From assembly GCF_031199965.1 (NCBI RefSeq), contig NZ_CP133605.1, positions 2,450,501-2,514,500 of the forward strand: a stretch of DNA of 64,000 nt. The letters are read 5' to 3'. Under the pieces are notes generated by a model, which made no database searches, was not told the origin of the DNA, and was given only the letters and a program-made list of their open reading frames with translations. A program made the translations under genes and the position numbers. Below are positions 19,411 to 28,811 of the stretch, one piece after another. Each line of letters begins with the position of its first letter. The stretch's first letter is position 1. The stretch comes from Paenibacillus sp. D2_2 (GTDB lineage: Bacteria; Bacillota; Bacilli; Paenibacillales; Paenibacillaceae).

Positions 19411-21761
19411 ATGAACAAAGCAACCTCTCCATGGTGGTACGATAAGCCTGCAGGGTCATGGGACGAAGCGGCGCCGATCGGGAACGGTAAGCTGGGCGCG
19501 ATGGTATTCGGTCACCCCAGCAAAGAGCGGATTGCGCTGAACGAGGACAGTGTCTGGTACGGAGGTCCGCGGGACCGCAACAATCCGGACGCGCTGGCCC
19601 ATCTGGCGGAGATTCGCCGGGCGATTGTACAGGGAGAGCTCGACGTGGCTCACCGGCTCGCGGCGATGGCATTGTCTGGCGTACCTGAATCGCAGCGCCA
19701 TTATATGCCGCTCGGCGACATGAGAATCGAGTTCGCAGAAGGTGGTGACTGGAGCGAATATCGCCGGGAGTTAGATATGATGTCTGGCGTCGTGAGCGCC
19801 TCGTACCTGCGTGATGGCGTACAGTACCGGCAGGAGGCGTTCGCCAGCTATCCGGATGGCATAATGGCGTTCCGGTACGAATCGGACTTGCCGGGGGCAT
19901 CTCGCTCACGGCACGCCTGATGCGTGGCGATATGAACAGATACTTTGACGAGATTGCTCGACCAGCGTGCGCAACGCTGATCATGCGGGGCAACTGTGGC
20001 GGACAAGGTGGTATGGATTTCCGCATCGGATTGCGGGCGATCTCGAGGAATGGCAATGTCCGGCGGATCGGGGAGTACCTGGTCGTCGATAAAGCGGACA
20101 GCGTACTGCTGCTTGTATCGGCGGCGACCTCGTACCGCCATGACGATCCCGAAGCCGCGGTGCTCGCGTCGCTGGAGCGGGCGAGCGGGCGTGGGTACGA
20201 TGTGCTCAAGGAGCGCCACGTCCGGGACTTCAAGGCACTGGCTGACCGTGTCTCATTGCGGCTTGATGGCATGGAGGAACATGAAGGATTACCCGTTGAT
20301 GTCCGGCTGGAGCACGTCAGGCAAGGGGGCGACGACCGGGGGTTGGATGCGCTGCTGTTCGACTTCGGCCGCTATCTACTCCAGTCGAGTAGCCGTCCAG
20401 GCTCGCTCCCCGCGAATCTGCAAGGAATTTGGAATGAGAATATGCTGCCGCCTTGGGATAGCAAATATACGATCAACATCAACACACAGATGAACTATTG
20501 GCCTGCTGAAACCTGCAATCTCGCGGAGTGTCACGAGCCACTGTTCGACCTGATTGAACGCATGAGAGAGCCTGGTAGGCGGACTGCACGGATTATGTAC
20601 GGCTGTGGGGGCTTCGTCGCCCATCACAATACCGACATTTGGGCCGACACCGCGCCGCAGGACACCTGGTTCCCGTCGACCTATTGGCCGATGGGTGCCG
20701 CCTGGTTGTGCTTACATCTGTGGGAGGCGTATGCCTTCAGCGGAGATGCCACGTTTCTGGAACGTGCTTATCCGACGATGAAGGAGGCAGCGACGTTCTT
20801 TCTGGATTTCCTCACGGAGACCGAGGACGGCCATCTGGTGACGAGTCCGTCTGTCTCTCCTGAAAATATATATGTGCTGCCAAACGGCCAATACGGCACG
20901 ATTTGCAGAGGGCCATCGATGGACAGCCAGATTTTGTACGAACTCTTCTCCGCTTGTATTGAGGCGTCCTGCCGGCGACGACAGGACGAAGCGTTTAGGG
21001 CAGCCTTGATAGAGGCGCGGAGTAGGCTGCCCAGCCGGCTGTAGACGGAAACGGGCAGCTAATGGAGTGGATGGAGGATTACGAGGAAATGGAGCTGGGG
21101 CACCGCCATATCTCTCATCTATTTGCCTTGCATCCAGGTAGCCGGATCACCTTGAGGGATACGCCGGCATGGGCCGCCGCCGCACAAACGACGCTGGAAC
21201 GGAGACTGGCCCACGGTGGCGGGCATACCGGCTGGAGCCGTGCCTGGATCATCAACTTCTGGGCTCGGCTGGAGAAGGGCGATCAGGCATACGACAATAT
21301 TCGTGCGTTACTCGCCCAATCCACGCTGCCTAATCTGCTCGACAATCATCCTCCATTTCAAATTGACGGCAACTTTGGCGCTACGGCGGGCATCGCAGAG
21401 ATGTTGCTTCAGAGCCATGCCGGCGTCATCCGTCTGTTGCCGGCACTCCCGAAGGCGTGGCCCTCTGGTTCTGTCGCCGGTCTGCGGGCTCGGGGATGCT
21501 GCGAGGTGGATATCCGCTGGTCGAGTGGCATGCTGGACGAGGCAACGATTCGGGTGCGCGAGGGCGGGAGCGGGCATTTACGCCTATTTGCAGGCATGCA
21601 AGTAACCGTGATTTCGGGGGAGGTGCCTGTCAATGTGGTATACGCCGTAGATGGCACGGCAGAATGGCCTGCGACGGCAGGTTCGACTTACATCGTAAGA
21701 CCTCGTCTTACCTCCTGAGAAGCGGATCGCGGACGCCGGGGAGACGTTCGCGATTCGCTAA
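19411..21761 (+). CDS. GH95 alpha-L-fucosidase/galactosidase, three frameshifts
   Basis: Cytoplasmic glycosidase. The N-terminal [27 protein letters not shown], the centre [21 protein letters not shown] and the C-terminal [18 protein letters not shown] are GH95 hallmarks; the Glu and Asn residues around the Asn-rich centre form the active site in this family. Frame changes occur near 19892 (missing G in the CCGGGGG region), near 21030 (missing C) and near 21712, where an altered frame gives a likely end [15 protein letters not shown] at 21761. Restored length is about 780 aa. The start 19411 is preferred over 19399, which overlaps the previous stop. GH95 enzymes release alpha-L-fucose or alpha-L-galactose. 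Confidence 0.85.
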
Positions 21762-21788
21762 TTATAATGAAGGGAAGTAGAAGCCTTT

Positions 21789-24227
21789 ATGTCAAACCTC
21801 GGTCACAGACATTAGGAATTGATCAATCGTGAGTGGACATTCATGTACGGAGATATCCCGGAGGCAAAGGCGGAATCGTTCGACGACTCAACGTGGTACA
21901 CTGTCGGACTTCCGCATTCGTTCGGCATTCCGTATTTCATGGAAAATGATTTTTATGTTGGATATGGCTGCTATCGTAAACGCCTCCATATCGACGCTTC
22001 ATGGCTTGGCCGGAAGATCGGTCTTGAATTCCAGGGCGTTTTTCAAGATGCCGAGATCTATCTTAACGGTCGTCTGGCTGGTAGCCATCAAGGCGGCTAT
22101 ACCGCATTCTTCATCGATATCAGCGAACTGGCTCATGCAGGGACAATCTGCTGTACGTTCGTGTGAACAATCTGTGGAATCCGCGGCTCGCGCCGCGAGC
22201 CGGCGAGCATGTTTTCAATGGCGGCATCTATAGGGACGTCAGTCTGATCGTCACGGATCCGCTACATGTTGCTTGGTACGGCACGTTCGTGACGACGCCT
22301 GAAGTGTCGAGTGAGCGGGCGTCGGTCGAAATCAGGACGGAGGTCGTTAACGAAGGCGTTGCGTCTGTAAGCTGTACGCTCGTCTCGAGCGTGACTTATG
22401 CGGACGAGATAGTATTTGAAACGAAACAGCAACTGTCGATCGCGCCGGGCGAAAGTCTGGAACTCGTCGACTGCGGCCTTGTCGATTCGCCGCAGCTATG
22501 GCACCCCGATACACCGTGTCTGTACCAGCTACGCACCCAAATTTACCGGTTGGATGTGCCGGTTGACGAATACGATACGAGCTTCGGCATCCGCTGGTTC
22601 AGGTTCGATGCACACGAGGGCTTTTTTCTCAACGGGGAGCACTTTGATATTCACGGTGCTAATGTGCATCAGGATCACGCTGGCTGGAGCGACGCCGTCA
22701 CACGTGCAGGGATGGCGCGCGATATTAAACTCATGAAGGATTGCGGCTTCCAGTTCATCCGTGGTTCGCACTATCCGCATCATACATGGTTCGCGGACGA
22801 GTGCGACAAACAAGGGATGCTGTTCTGGTCGGAGCTGTGCTATTGGGGGACGGGTGGACCCAAGGTAGAGGGTTACTGGACGAGCAGCGCTTACCCTGTC
22901 CGGGACGAGGACAAGGAGGCGTTCGAGGCCAGTTGCCTGTTGGCTCTGCAGGAGATGATTCGGACGAACCGAAATCATCCGAGCATTATCGTGTGGAGTA
23001 TGTCCAACGAGCCGTTCTTCAGTGACCTAGAGGTCATGAACGAAGCGCGCACCCTTATCGTAAGACTGGTAGAAGAGTCGCATCGTCTCGACCCGTCGCG
23101 CCCCGCGGCTGTCGGCGGAGCGCAGCGTATGGGCTTCGACGCGCTAGGCGATCTGGCGGGATACAACGGCGACGGGGCCGCCTTGTACGTGGACCCGGAT
23201 TCCCGAACTTTGTATCCGAGTACGGCAGCTTCATCGCCGACCGTCCGGGTGAATATGCGCCGTACTACGGGTACGGAGTGGAGCACAATCCGAGCTGGAG
23301 ATCAGGAAAGGCGCTGTGGTGCGGAATTCATCACGGAAGCATCTTTTCCGATATGGGCCATATGGGGATCGTCGATTATTACCGGCTTCGCTCAATGCCT
23401 GGTACAGGTACAGGTACGAATTGCTTGGCATCGAACCGCCGACTCCTGCGCGCGACGGCGTGGGTCATGCGCTGAGATTGACGACGGATCGTACCGTCAT
23501 CCGGACGGATGGGACGGATGACGCCCATCTGATCGTGCAACTTATGGACATCGACGGTCAACGGGTCAACTGTCCGGCGACGGTCACACTGGAGGTAACG
23601 GACGGTGATGGCCTGTTCCCAACGGGACGCACGATCGAACTATCGACTGAGGCCGGTAGCTTTCTGGACGGCATGGGCGCAATCGAGCTGCGGTCCTATT
23701 ACGCTGGCACGATCCAGGTACAGGCGCGGTGCGGGGAGTTGAAGAGCGAGCTGACGCTTGAGGCGGTGGGGGCGGTGCCATTGGCGGGGCAGCCGTTACG
23801 CTGGCAGTCGGGACCGCCGTCACGCATGAAGGCGCCGGGCGAGGATATGATCTTCAATATCGCCAGGAGCCGTCCCGTGTTTTGCAGCAGCTATGCCGAA
23901 GGTTTTCTCTCGATGAATGTGACCGACGGCACCGCGGATACCTGCTGGATGGCCGCCGCAGACCGGAGCGAAGAATGGATCATGGTGGATTTGGAGGGGA
24001 GGAAGAGCGCCGACAGAGCCGTGATCATGTTTGCCGAATCGGTCGAAGAGTCTATAAAGACAGAGATCGAATATTCTTTTGACGGGAAGACGTTTTTGAA
24101 GATCGATGGCGTGAAAAAGGAAGAAAACTTCTTGTACTTTGATTTTCCTGCAAGAGAACTTCGCTATTTGAAGTTGACCTTCCCCGATTCACCGGCGGCG
24201 ATCATAGCAATCGACATTTACACCTGA
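21789..24227 (+). CDS. GH2 beta-galactosidase-like enzyme with discoidin-like C-terminus, broken frame
   Basis: Sugar-binding domain (YVGYGCYRKRLHID, IYLNGRLAGSHQGGYT), immunoglobulin-like domain, then the barrel: IRGSHYPHHTWFADECD, IIVWSMSNEPFF with the acid/base Glu, and FVSEYGSFIADRPGEYAP with the nucleophile Glu recovered only after a frame correction. Frame changes fall near 22143 (missing G), 23196-23201 and 23388; each single-base repair gives continuous GH2 sequence. The final 130 residues (FCSSYAEGFLSMNVTDGTADTCWMA onward) look like an F5/8-type carbohydrate-binding domain. The best start, ATG 21789, is followed by an in-frame TAG at 21813. Last gene of the island; terminator follows. 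Confidence 0.82.
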
Positions 24228-24296
24228 GGACGAGAGCGATTCGTCCAAATCACCTTCTTGAACAGGCTGTAGATATAATTTGACGTCAGTTGTTCC

Positions 24297-24335
24297 GCCC
24301 ATTCTTCCAGCTCAAAAGGAAGGTGGGCTTTTTTT
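24297..24335 (+). terminator. Terminator closing the sugar island operon
   Basis: GCCCATTCTTCC pairs with GGAAGGTGGGC (one bulge) and is followed by seven T residues. Confidence 0.85.
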
Positions 24336-24395
24336 CATGAACAGCAAAACATGAATGATTCGGTCGATGCTCTGAGATTGCCAACTTATAGCGCG

Positions 24396-24773
24396 TCAAA
24401 CCTCTAAGAACGATTTCGCGGTGTAAGCGATCGTTTTGTCCTTCCGTCGACTTATAATGCATTTCCATCCACGTGTAATACTACGGGCGCCAAATTGCCA
24501 ATGGATCCGGCATTCGTCCCTACGTGGGGAAATAGTGGCCTGCCACCTTTTGAACGCATCGGAAAAATTATCGTATTTCCCCTCGTGAAAAACCCACGTT
24601 CTTCTCGTAGGTAAATGCTCAGTTTTCCTAGTCGGAATTCGAATTTGAACGATCTTTCGTACCAAATATATTTTCCTCTATTCAACACGAGAAACGGAGC
24701 GCCGAAATTTTCGAGCAGGCTATTAGGTCATGCGCTACATGTTCCGATCCATGGCACGCCATCGTGGATCGCG
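24396..24773 (-). pseudogene. Decayed N-terminal fragment of a GH31-like glycosidase
   Basis: Read on the minus strand from 24773, the sequence gives HDGVPWIGTCSA-stop-PNSLLEN, then FGAPFLVLNRGKYIWYERSF, then after a frame change KYDNFSDAFKRW, and then HYFPT-stop-GRMPDPLAIWRP-stop-YYTWMEMHYKSTEG. The order and wording (NRGkYIWyE, aFxxA, FPxxGxMPDPL, RPQYxTWxEM) follow the N-terminal region of bacterial GH31 alpha-glycosidases. Similarity ends near 24396 and no catalytic region is present. Three stops and at least one frame change in about 125 codons make this a real fossil. GH31 is assigned by pattern only. Confidence 0.5.
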
Positions 24774-24777
24774 CCCC

Positions 24778-24998
24778 TCTTATGTTCTTGGTCGTCGTAT
24801 CCGAGTCCGCTCTTCTCAATGTTTTACTTAAGCAGCTATGCTATTCCTCCGTGATGGCCCTTTTTTGTAAAAGGGTTTTGAAAAGACAGGCTTCAGCTTG
24901 GGGGATATTTAATCAGCGCTTGCTGGCTAACGGCATCGATCTGGTTATATCAAGGGTACTTGGAGGCTTCGTACGAGAAGAAGCGAGGTTATCGGAAG
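24778..24998 (+). pseudogene. 3' remnant of the second PAP2 gene (copy B)
   Basis: MFLVVVSESALLNVLLKQ matches VFLVAVVAGSALLNILLKQ of the intact gene at 11002, then GACAGGCTTCAGCTT is joined directly to the last part of the gene, skipping the PSGH and SRxYLGVHY motifs. The final 102 bases (24897-24998) match 11560-11661 with one difference. No open frame spans it. It begins where the GH31 fragment ends, so the junction of the island with the old locus is about 24774-24778. Confidence 0.75.
24897..24998 (+). repeat. 102-bp direct repeat of the PAP2 3' end (copy 2)
   Basis: Identical to 11560-11661 except for one C/T difference, starting at CTTGGGGGATATTTAATCAG. The two copies are in the same orientation and enclose about 13.2 kb that contains the whole sugar island. 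Confidence 0.9.
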
Positions 24999-25074
24999 TA
25001 GGTACTCGGAAGTAGTTGCAGTGACATATGAATATGATCAAGGTATAATCTGATTAGTAAAGATTAACATTATT

Positions 25075-25125
25075 CCCGCATCAGGATGGTCTCATATCGG
25101 ACGATTTTATGGTGCGGGATTTTTG
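25075..25125 (+). terminator. 31-bp repeat copy 2 within a terminator-like hairpin
   Basis: CCCGCATCA at the 5' side pairs with TGGTGCGGG at 25110-25118 and a T run follows, so the element could terminate transcription. Its first 31 bases are the second copy of the repeat at 11723-11753. It sits upstream of the YdeI-family gene and could also be a leader structure. Confidence 0.5.
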
Positions 25126-25200
25126 TTTGAACTATCCTTTATCGGAGCAAAGCGTTGTCCATATAAACAGGATGAATATTGTGGTAACGGAGGCAATAGA

Positions 25201-25782
25201 ATGGCGAAAAACACTGATTTGCCTATTATGTTATTCAGTGGTCAGCAGGATTTTGAGGACTGGCTCTCACAGCATCACGAAACCTCAGAAGGAATTATGT
25301 TGAAGATTGCGAAGAAGAATTCTGCAATCACTACTGTGTCTTATAGCGAAGCGCTAGACTGCGCATTATGTTATGGATGGATTGACAGTCAGAAGGAAAA
25401 GTGTCATGAGGATACTTGGCTGCAGCGTTTTACTCCTCGCAAAGCCAGAAGTATCTGGTCGAAGGTGAATAAGGAGAAAGCGGAAGTTCTTATCGCTAAT
25501 GGTAGAATGAAGCCAGCCGGTCACCAAGCGATTGAGGTAGCTAAGCAGAATGGACGATGGGATAACGCCTACGAATCACAAAGCAAGGCCACCCTGCCGG
25601 AGGATTTTGCGAGTAAATTGGATGAGAATCTGCGGGCGAAAGAATTTTACGCTATGTTGGACAGCCAAAACAAATATGCGATCTTGTTTAGAATTAATAA
25701 CGTCAAGAAGCAGGAGACGAGGCAGAAACGGATTGAACAGTTTATTACGATGCTGGAGCGGCATGAGAAGATTTATCCGTAG
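25201..25782 (+). CDS. YdeI/OmpD-associated family protein
   Basis: About 193 aa. The family's conserved stretches are visible: SYSEALDCALCYGWIDSQ, ERFTPRKARSIWSKVNKEKAE (here QRFTPRK) and NGRMKPAG. An in-frame start occurs at 25123, but GGAGG seven bases before the ATG at 25201 matches the family N-terminus (MAKNTDLPIMLFSGQQDFEDWL). Members are small cytoplasmic proteins of unknown chemistry; some are linked to bacteriocin or peptide protection. A DUF1905-like C-terminal helix pair is present. Confidence 0.85.
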   Translation: MAKNTDLPIMLFSGQQDFEDWLSQHHETSEGIMLKIAKKNSAITTVSYSEALDCALCYGWIDSQKEKCHEDTWLQRFTPRKARSIWSKVNKEKAEVLIANGRMKPAGHQAIEVAKQNGRWDNAYESQSKATLPEDFASKLDENLRAKEFYAMLDSQNKYAILFRINNVKKQETRQKRIEQFITMLERHEKIYP

Positions 25783-25885
25783 GTGGAACACGATATACAG
25801 ATATAACGGGGAAATTATGAATATTATTAAATAAGTATCAGATTGTCTGCAGTATTCAAGAAAATCCAGAAAGGGTGTGTATTCA

Positions 25886-26266
25886 GTGAAACAACCATTT
25901 CTGCATAAACTGGAGCATGTACAAATTCCAGTGAGAAAGTTGGAAGAATCTATAGAGTGGTATACTACTAATCTTGGTTTTCGACTACAGAGTAAGTCTG
26001 ATAAAAATAGGCACGCTTTTCTAACTTTGTCTGAAGGCACAATGTTAATGTTGTGGGAGACGTTGGATGACAGTCAAGCTAACTTTACTGTAAACGGGGA
26101 GATCATGCCGGTACTGCTGTTCAATACAACGAGAATCCATGAACTATTTCAATTACTGAAGTCTTTGGGAAGTGAGATTACTTTTTATCAAAATGAAGGG
26201 TTTGGCTGGGTTCTTAAGTTCATTGATCCCAATGGGAATATGTTGGGGGCCATTCAATACAACTAA
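25886..26266 (+). CDS. VOC (glyoxalase/dioxygenase-fold) family protein
   Basis: About 126 aa. HVQIPVRKLEESIEWYTTNLGF is the first beta-alpha-beta module, and FGWVLKFIDPNGNMLGAIQYN the last, with the usual FxDPxGN. A GTG at 25877 is in frame but overlaps the AAGGG site; the GTG at 25886 is better spaced. His and Glu metal ligands typical of the fold are only partly evident, so it may be a binding or resistance protein rather than an enzyme. Confidence 0.8.
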   Translation: MKQPFLHKLEHVQIPVRKLEESIEWYTTNLGFRLQSKSDKNRHAFLTLSEGTMLMLWETLDDSQANFTVNGEIMPVLLFNTTRIHELFQLLKSLGSEITFYQNEGFGWVLKFIDPNGNMLGAIQYN

Positions 26267-26307
26267 TCAATCATATAAATATTGCAGATAGGGTTGGAGG
26301 AGCATCT

Positions 26308-26781
26308 ATGAAATATCTTTTTAAATATAATTGGGAAAATAGAGACCAATGGTTTGAGTTATGCCGTCCGTTATCTGAGGAAGAACTGCTCCGGAATCGA
26401 GCAGGTGGCGTCGGATCCATTCTGAAAACGCTATTTCACATTGTCGATGTCGAGTATAGTTGGATTCAAGGTATTAGTAATAATCCCGTCACTGACCCCA
26501 AGTTTGAAGATTACATGAGTGTAGATCTCATTCATCAATTATCCAATGAGTATCGTCCTCAGATCGAGCAATACTTAGCTAATTGGAAGAATGATATGGA
26601 ATATGTAACGGTTCAGGTCCCTTGGAATGACGATTCCTATTTTGCAGGAGAAGTGCTAAGGCATGTCATCATGCATGAAATTCATCATATCGGACAGTTG
26701 TCTATATGGGCTCGAGAAACAGGAGTTCAGCCGATTTCAGCGAATTTTATAGAAAGGGGTTTCATGAAAATTGGATCATAA
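26308..26781 (+). CDS. DinB family protein
   Basis: 157 aa four-helix protein. The metal-binding His triad of the DinB/YfiT fold is visible: LFHIVDVEYSW near residue 44 and MHEIHHIGQLSIWAR near residues 126-140. The N-terminus FKYNWENRDQWFELCRPLSEEEL is typical of the Bacilli DinB clade. Such proteins include thiol transferases and stress-inducible proteins; the substrate is unknown. It follows the VOC gene by 41 bases and precedes another VOC gene, so the three may be one unit. Confidence 0.85.
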   Translation: MKYLFKYNWENRDQWFELCRPLSEEELLRNRAGGVGSILKTLFHIVDVEYSWIQGISNNPVTDPKFEDYMSVDLIHQLSNEYRPQIEQYLANWKNDMEYVTVQVPWNDDSYFAGEVLRHVIMHEIHHIGQLSIWARETGVQPISANFIERGFMKIGS

Positions 26782-26820
26782 ATATATTACGCGATTTACA
26801 TGACTCGGAGGTCAAGGATA

Positions 26821-27197
26821 ATGGCAGTTGAAAGTACAAGGCATTCTTGCACGTTAGCACCATGGTTATCTGTCAGCGATGGCAGAAGAGCGCTTTTTTA
26901 TTATAAATCTGCCTTTCAAGCTAACGAAGTTTATCATTTAGAGGATCCTAGTGGTGCGATTGTCTCTAAACTCTCTATTGGTGCTGCTGAATTCTGGGTT
27001 AGTGACGATCCAGAAGCTAGTAACGGAAATGCCATTCCGATGATCTTAACTGTAGACGATCCTGATTCTGTATTTGAACAAGCATTAGTTGCGGGCGGGA
27101 GGAAGTTTATCCTGTTAGCGATTCTCATAATTGGCGAATAGGAAGATTGGTAGATCCGTTTGGATTCCATTGGGAAATAGGGCGTCCAGATATATGA
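26821..27197 (+). CDS. VOC/PhnB-like protein, frameshifted
   Basis: Starts MAVESTRHSCTLAPWLSVSDGRRALFYYKSAFQA with GGAGG ten bases upstream; an earlier in-frame start at 26800 is not supported. AEFWVSDDPEASNG is typical of PhnB-like VOC proteins. The frame stops at 27141; one missing G in GGGAGG near 27101 restores AGGEEVYPVSDSHNWRIGRL and VDPFGFHWEIGRPDI, ending at 27197, with the canonical D-P-F-G-F-x-W-E ending. Restored length about 125 aa. Confidence 0.8.
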
Positions 27198-27221
27198 TGA
27201 AGGATGTAGTAAACACAACAT

Positions 27222-27265
27222 ACGACCGAGCTTAAGATATTTGTTATCTAAGGCTGGGTCGTTTT
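27222..27265 (+). terminator. Terminator after the PhnB-like gene
   Basis: ACGACCGAGCTTAAGATA pairs with TATCTAAGGCTGGGTCGT with two mismatches; T run follows. It supports 27197 as the gene end. Confidence 0.75.
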
Positions 27266-27324
27266 GTAAGTAACGTTAAGATTATTGAATCATTAACTAA
27301 GACTTTGAAGAGAGGATTGATTAG

Positions 27325-27753
27325 ATGGAAAGAGAAAAAATAAAAATTGTTAATACATGGGGACTCATTGAGACAGAGCAAGCATGCTTGGATGGATCGA
27401 TATTTATAGCGACTGGCGCTGAGAGACTGTATATGGAAGATGTTTCGCTTGCCGGAACCAAAATAACCAATGCAAATCTCAGCAATCTCGAGATCGACGG
27501 AGCACAGTTGGGAGGGGCTTACTTTCATAATATCGGCATTCCACGAGAAGGAGACTTTCACTATAATCCAGATACTGCGGGAAAGCCTGTCAGATTCGAG
27601 CATTGTGAGCTTGTACAGAGTAGTTTTACGAAGTGTGATTTACGTAAGGTTGAGATTCATGAATGCAAACTGGAGGGAATGCGGATCAATGGGATATTGG
27701 TAGAAGATCTTCTGAATGCATATGCCAAATTGCAGGTTAAAAATGAAGAGTGA
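27325..27753 (+). CDS. Pentapeptide-repeat-like protein
   Basis: 142 aa. Segments VSLAGTKITNANLSNLEIDGAQLGGAYF and FEHCELVQSSFTKCDLRKVEIHECKLEGM show the every-fifth-residue Leu/Phe spacing of pentapeptide repeats, with a non-repeat insertion at about residues 73-91. Such right-handed helices act as scaffolds or mimic DNA; resistance to gyrase poisons is known for some, but two short blocks are too few to infer it. GAGAGG precedes the ATG. Confidence 0.7.
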   Translation: MEREKIKIVNTWGLIETEQACLDGSIFIATGAERLYMEDVSLAGTKITNANLSNLEIDGAQLGGAYFHNIGIPREGDFHYNPDTAGKPVRFEHCELVQSSFTKCDLRKVEIHECKLEGMRINGILVEDLLNAYAKLQVKNEE

Positions 27754-27902
27754 GATGAGTATTCATCGTTGGCGATTTCACCGCTATGAACAACTTCATC
27801 AGTAAGGAAACAGTACTACACAATTAAGTTCTTCTCTTTGTAAAGTGTACATGCTAACATAGACCATAATTGTATATATCATACTAAGGAGTTGCATATT
27901 GC

Positions 27903-28586
27903 ATGAGAAGAACTAGAAAAAGTATATGCGCTGGTATAATCGCCGTTGTGCTGCTTCTCACAAGCTCTGTGGCTTCGGTGTCCGCACATCCAGGTAGAAC
28001 AGATGCAAATGGCGGGCATACTTGCCGCACGAATTGTGCGAAATGGGGATTAAAGAACGGAGAGTATCATTATCATAATGGTGGGGGTTCAAGCAAATCC
28101 AACTCTTCCAGTAAGAAGAGCACGACCAAAACAACGACTAAGAGCAAGATGACTACTACAAATAAAACAACGACCAAGAGCAAGACAATAACAACTTCGA
28201 GCAAATCCAAGCCAGCGACACCGACCTATGTGAAGTCAGGACTTATCGTCTATGTTAACGGAACGAAACTCTCATTTGATAGTGATCCATTGATCTATGA
28301 GAACACCAATTTACTTCCACTTCGCGAGATTGCCGAAGGAATGGGGGCAAGTGTTACCTGGAATAAGCAGAGTGGAACGATCACGGTGGAGAAAGATGTT
28401 CATAATATGACCTTAACGCTGGACAGCAAGACCGTGTATTATAACGGCAAGGCCGAGACCGCGAGTGCCGCACCGAAAGTGATTCAAGGAATTACATATG
28501 TACCCGCTCAAGTCTTCGCTAGAGGTCTGGGAGCTTCGGTATCCTATAATCAAAGTACGAACACATTAGATATCACCTACGAATAA
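27903..28586 (+). CDS. Exported YHYH/stalk-domain protein
   Basis: Signal peptide MRRTRKSICAGIIAVVLLLTSSVASVSA with cleavage after VSA. Next is an HPGRTDANGGHTCRTNCAKWGLKNGEYHYHNGG block (the YHYH motif, probably metal-binding), a Ser/Thr/Lys-rich linker (about residues 62-105) and a C-terminal copper-amine-oxidase-N-like stalk domain (YVNGTKLSFDSDPLIYENTNLLPLREIAEGMGASV, VIQGITYVPAQVFARGLGASV). Stalk domains are typical of Paenibacillus surface proteins. Function unknown; probably cell-wall associated. Confidence 0.82.
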   Translation: MRRTRKSICAGIIAVVLLLTSSVASVSAHPGRTDANGGHTCRTNCAKWGLKNGEYHYHNGGGSSKSNSSSKKSTTKTTTKSKMTTTNKTTTKSKTITTSSKSKPATPTYVKSGLIVYVNGTKLSFDSDPLIYENTNLLPLREIAEGMGASVTWNKQSGTITVEKDVHNMTLTLDSKTVYYNGKAETASAAPKVIQGITYVPAQVFARGLGASVSYNQSTNTLDITYE

Positions 28587-28618
28587 CAATGATGTACATT
28601 TAGTAGGGGACATTAAAT

Positions 28619-28668
28619 AACAGTGCATTAAAAGTCCTTGTTGAGTGCTTTTAACGTACTGTTTTTTT
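28619..28668 (+). terminator. Terminator after the stalk-domain gene
   Basis: AACAGTGCATTAAAAG pairs with CTTTTAACGTACTGTT, one mismatch, followed by T residues. Confidence 0.8.
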
Positions 28669-28687
28669 ATGGATTGAAGTCCTTGCG

Positions 28688-28754
28688 TTGACAAATTATA
28701 TTTTTGTGAGATAGAATACTCTAAATGATTAAACGTTCGAACATTTAATCATTT
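28688..28754 (+). promoter_or_regulatory. Promoter plus operator palindrome of the aldo/keto reductase gene
   Basis: TTGACA at 28688-28693 and TAGAAT at 28712-28717 (18-base spacer). Directly downstream, over the expected transcription start, lies an interrupted palindrome (28723-28754) with perfect 11-bp arms AAATGATTAAA / TTTAATCATTT around CGTTCGAACA. This is the classic layout of a repressor-controlled promoter; the regulator is not identified. Confidence 0.7.
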
Positions 28755-28811
28755 AGGCGTTTTTCTATAATAAATGATTAGTTTATAACGATGTGGAAAG
28801 GTGTGTTTTAA

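Noticed and set aside
19256..20272. 338-residue open frame on the minus strand
   Set aside because: Antisense to the YesN and GH95 genes; Ser/Arg/Pro-rich with no recognisable domain.
28087..28225. Repeated Ser/Thr/Lys codons as a DNA repeat array
   Set aside because: This is a low-complexity linker inside the exported stalk-domain protein, not an independent repeat or CRISPR.
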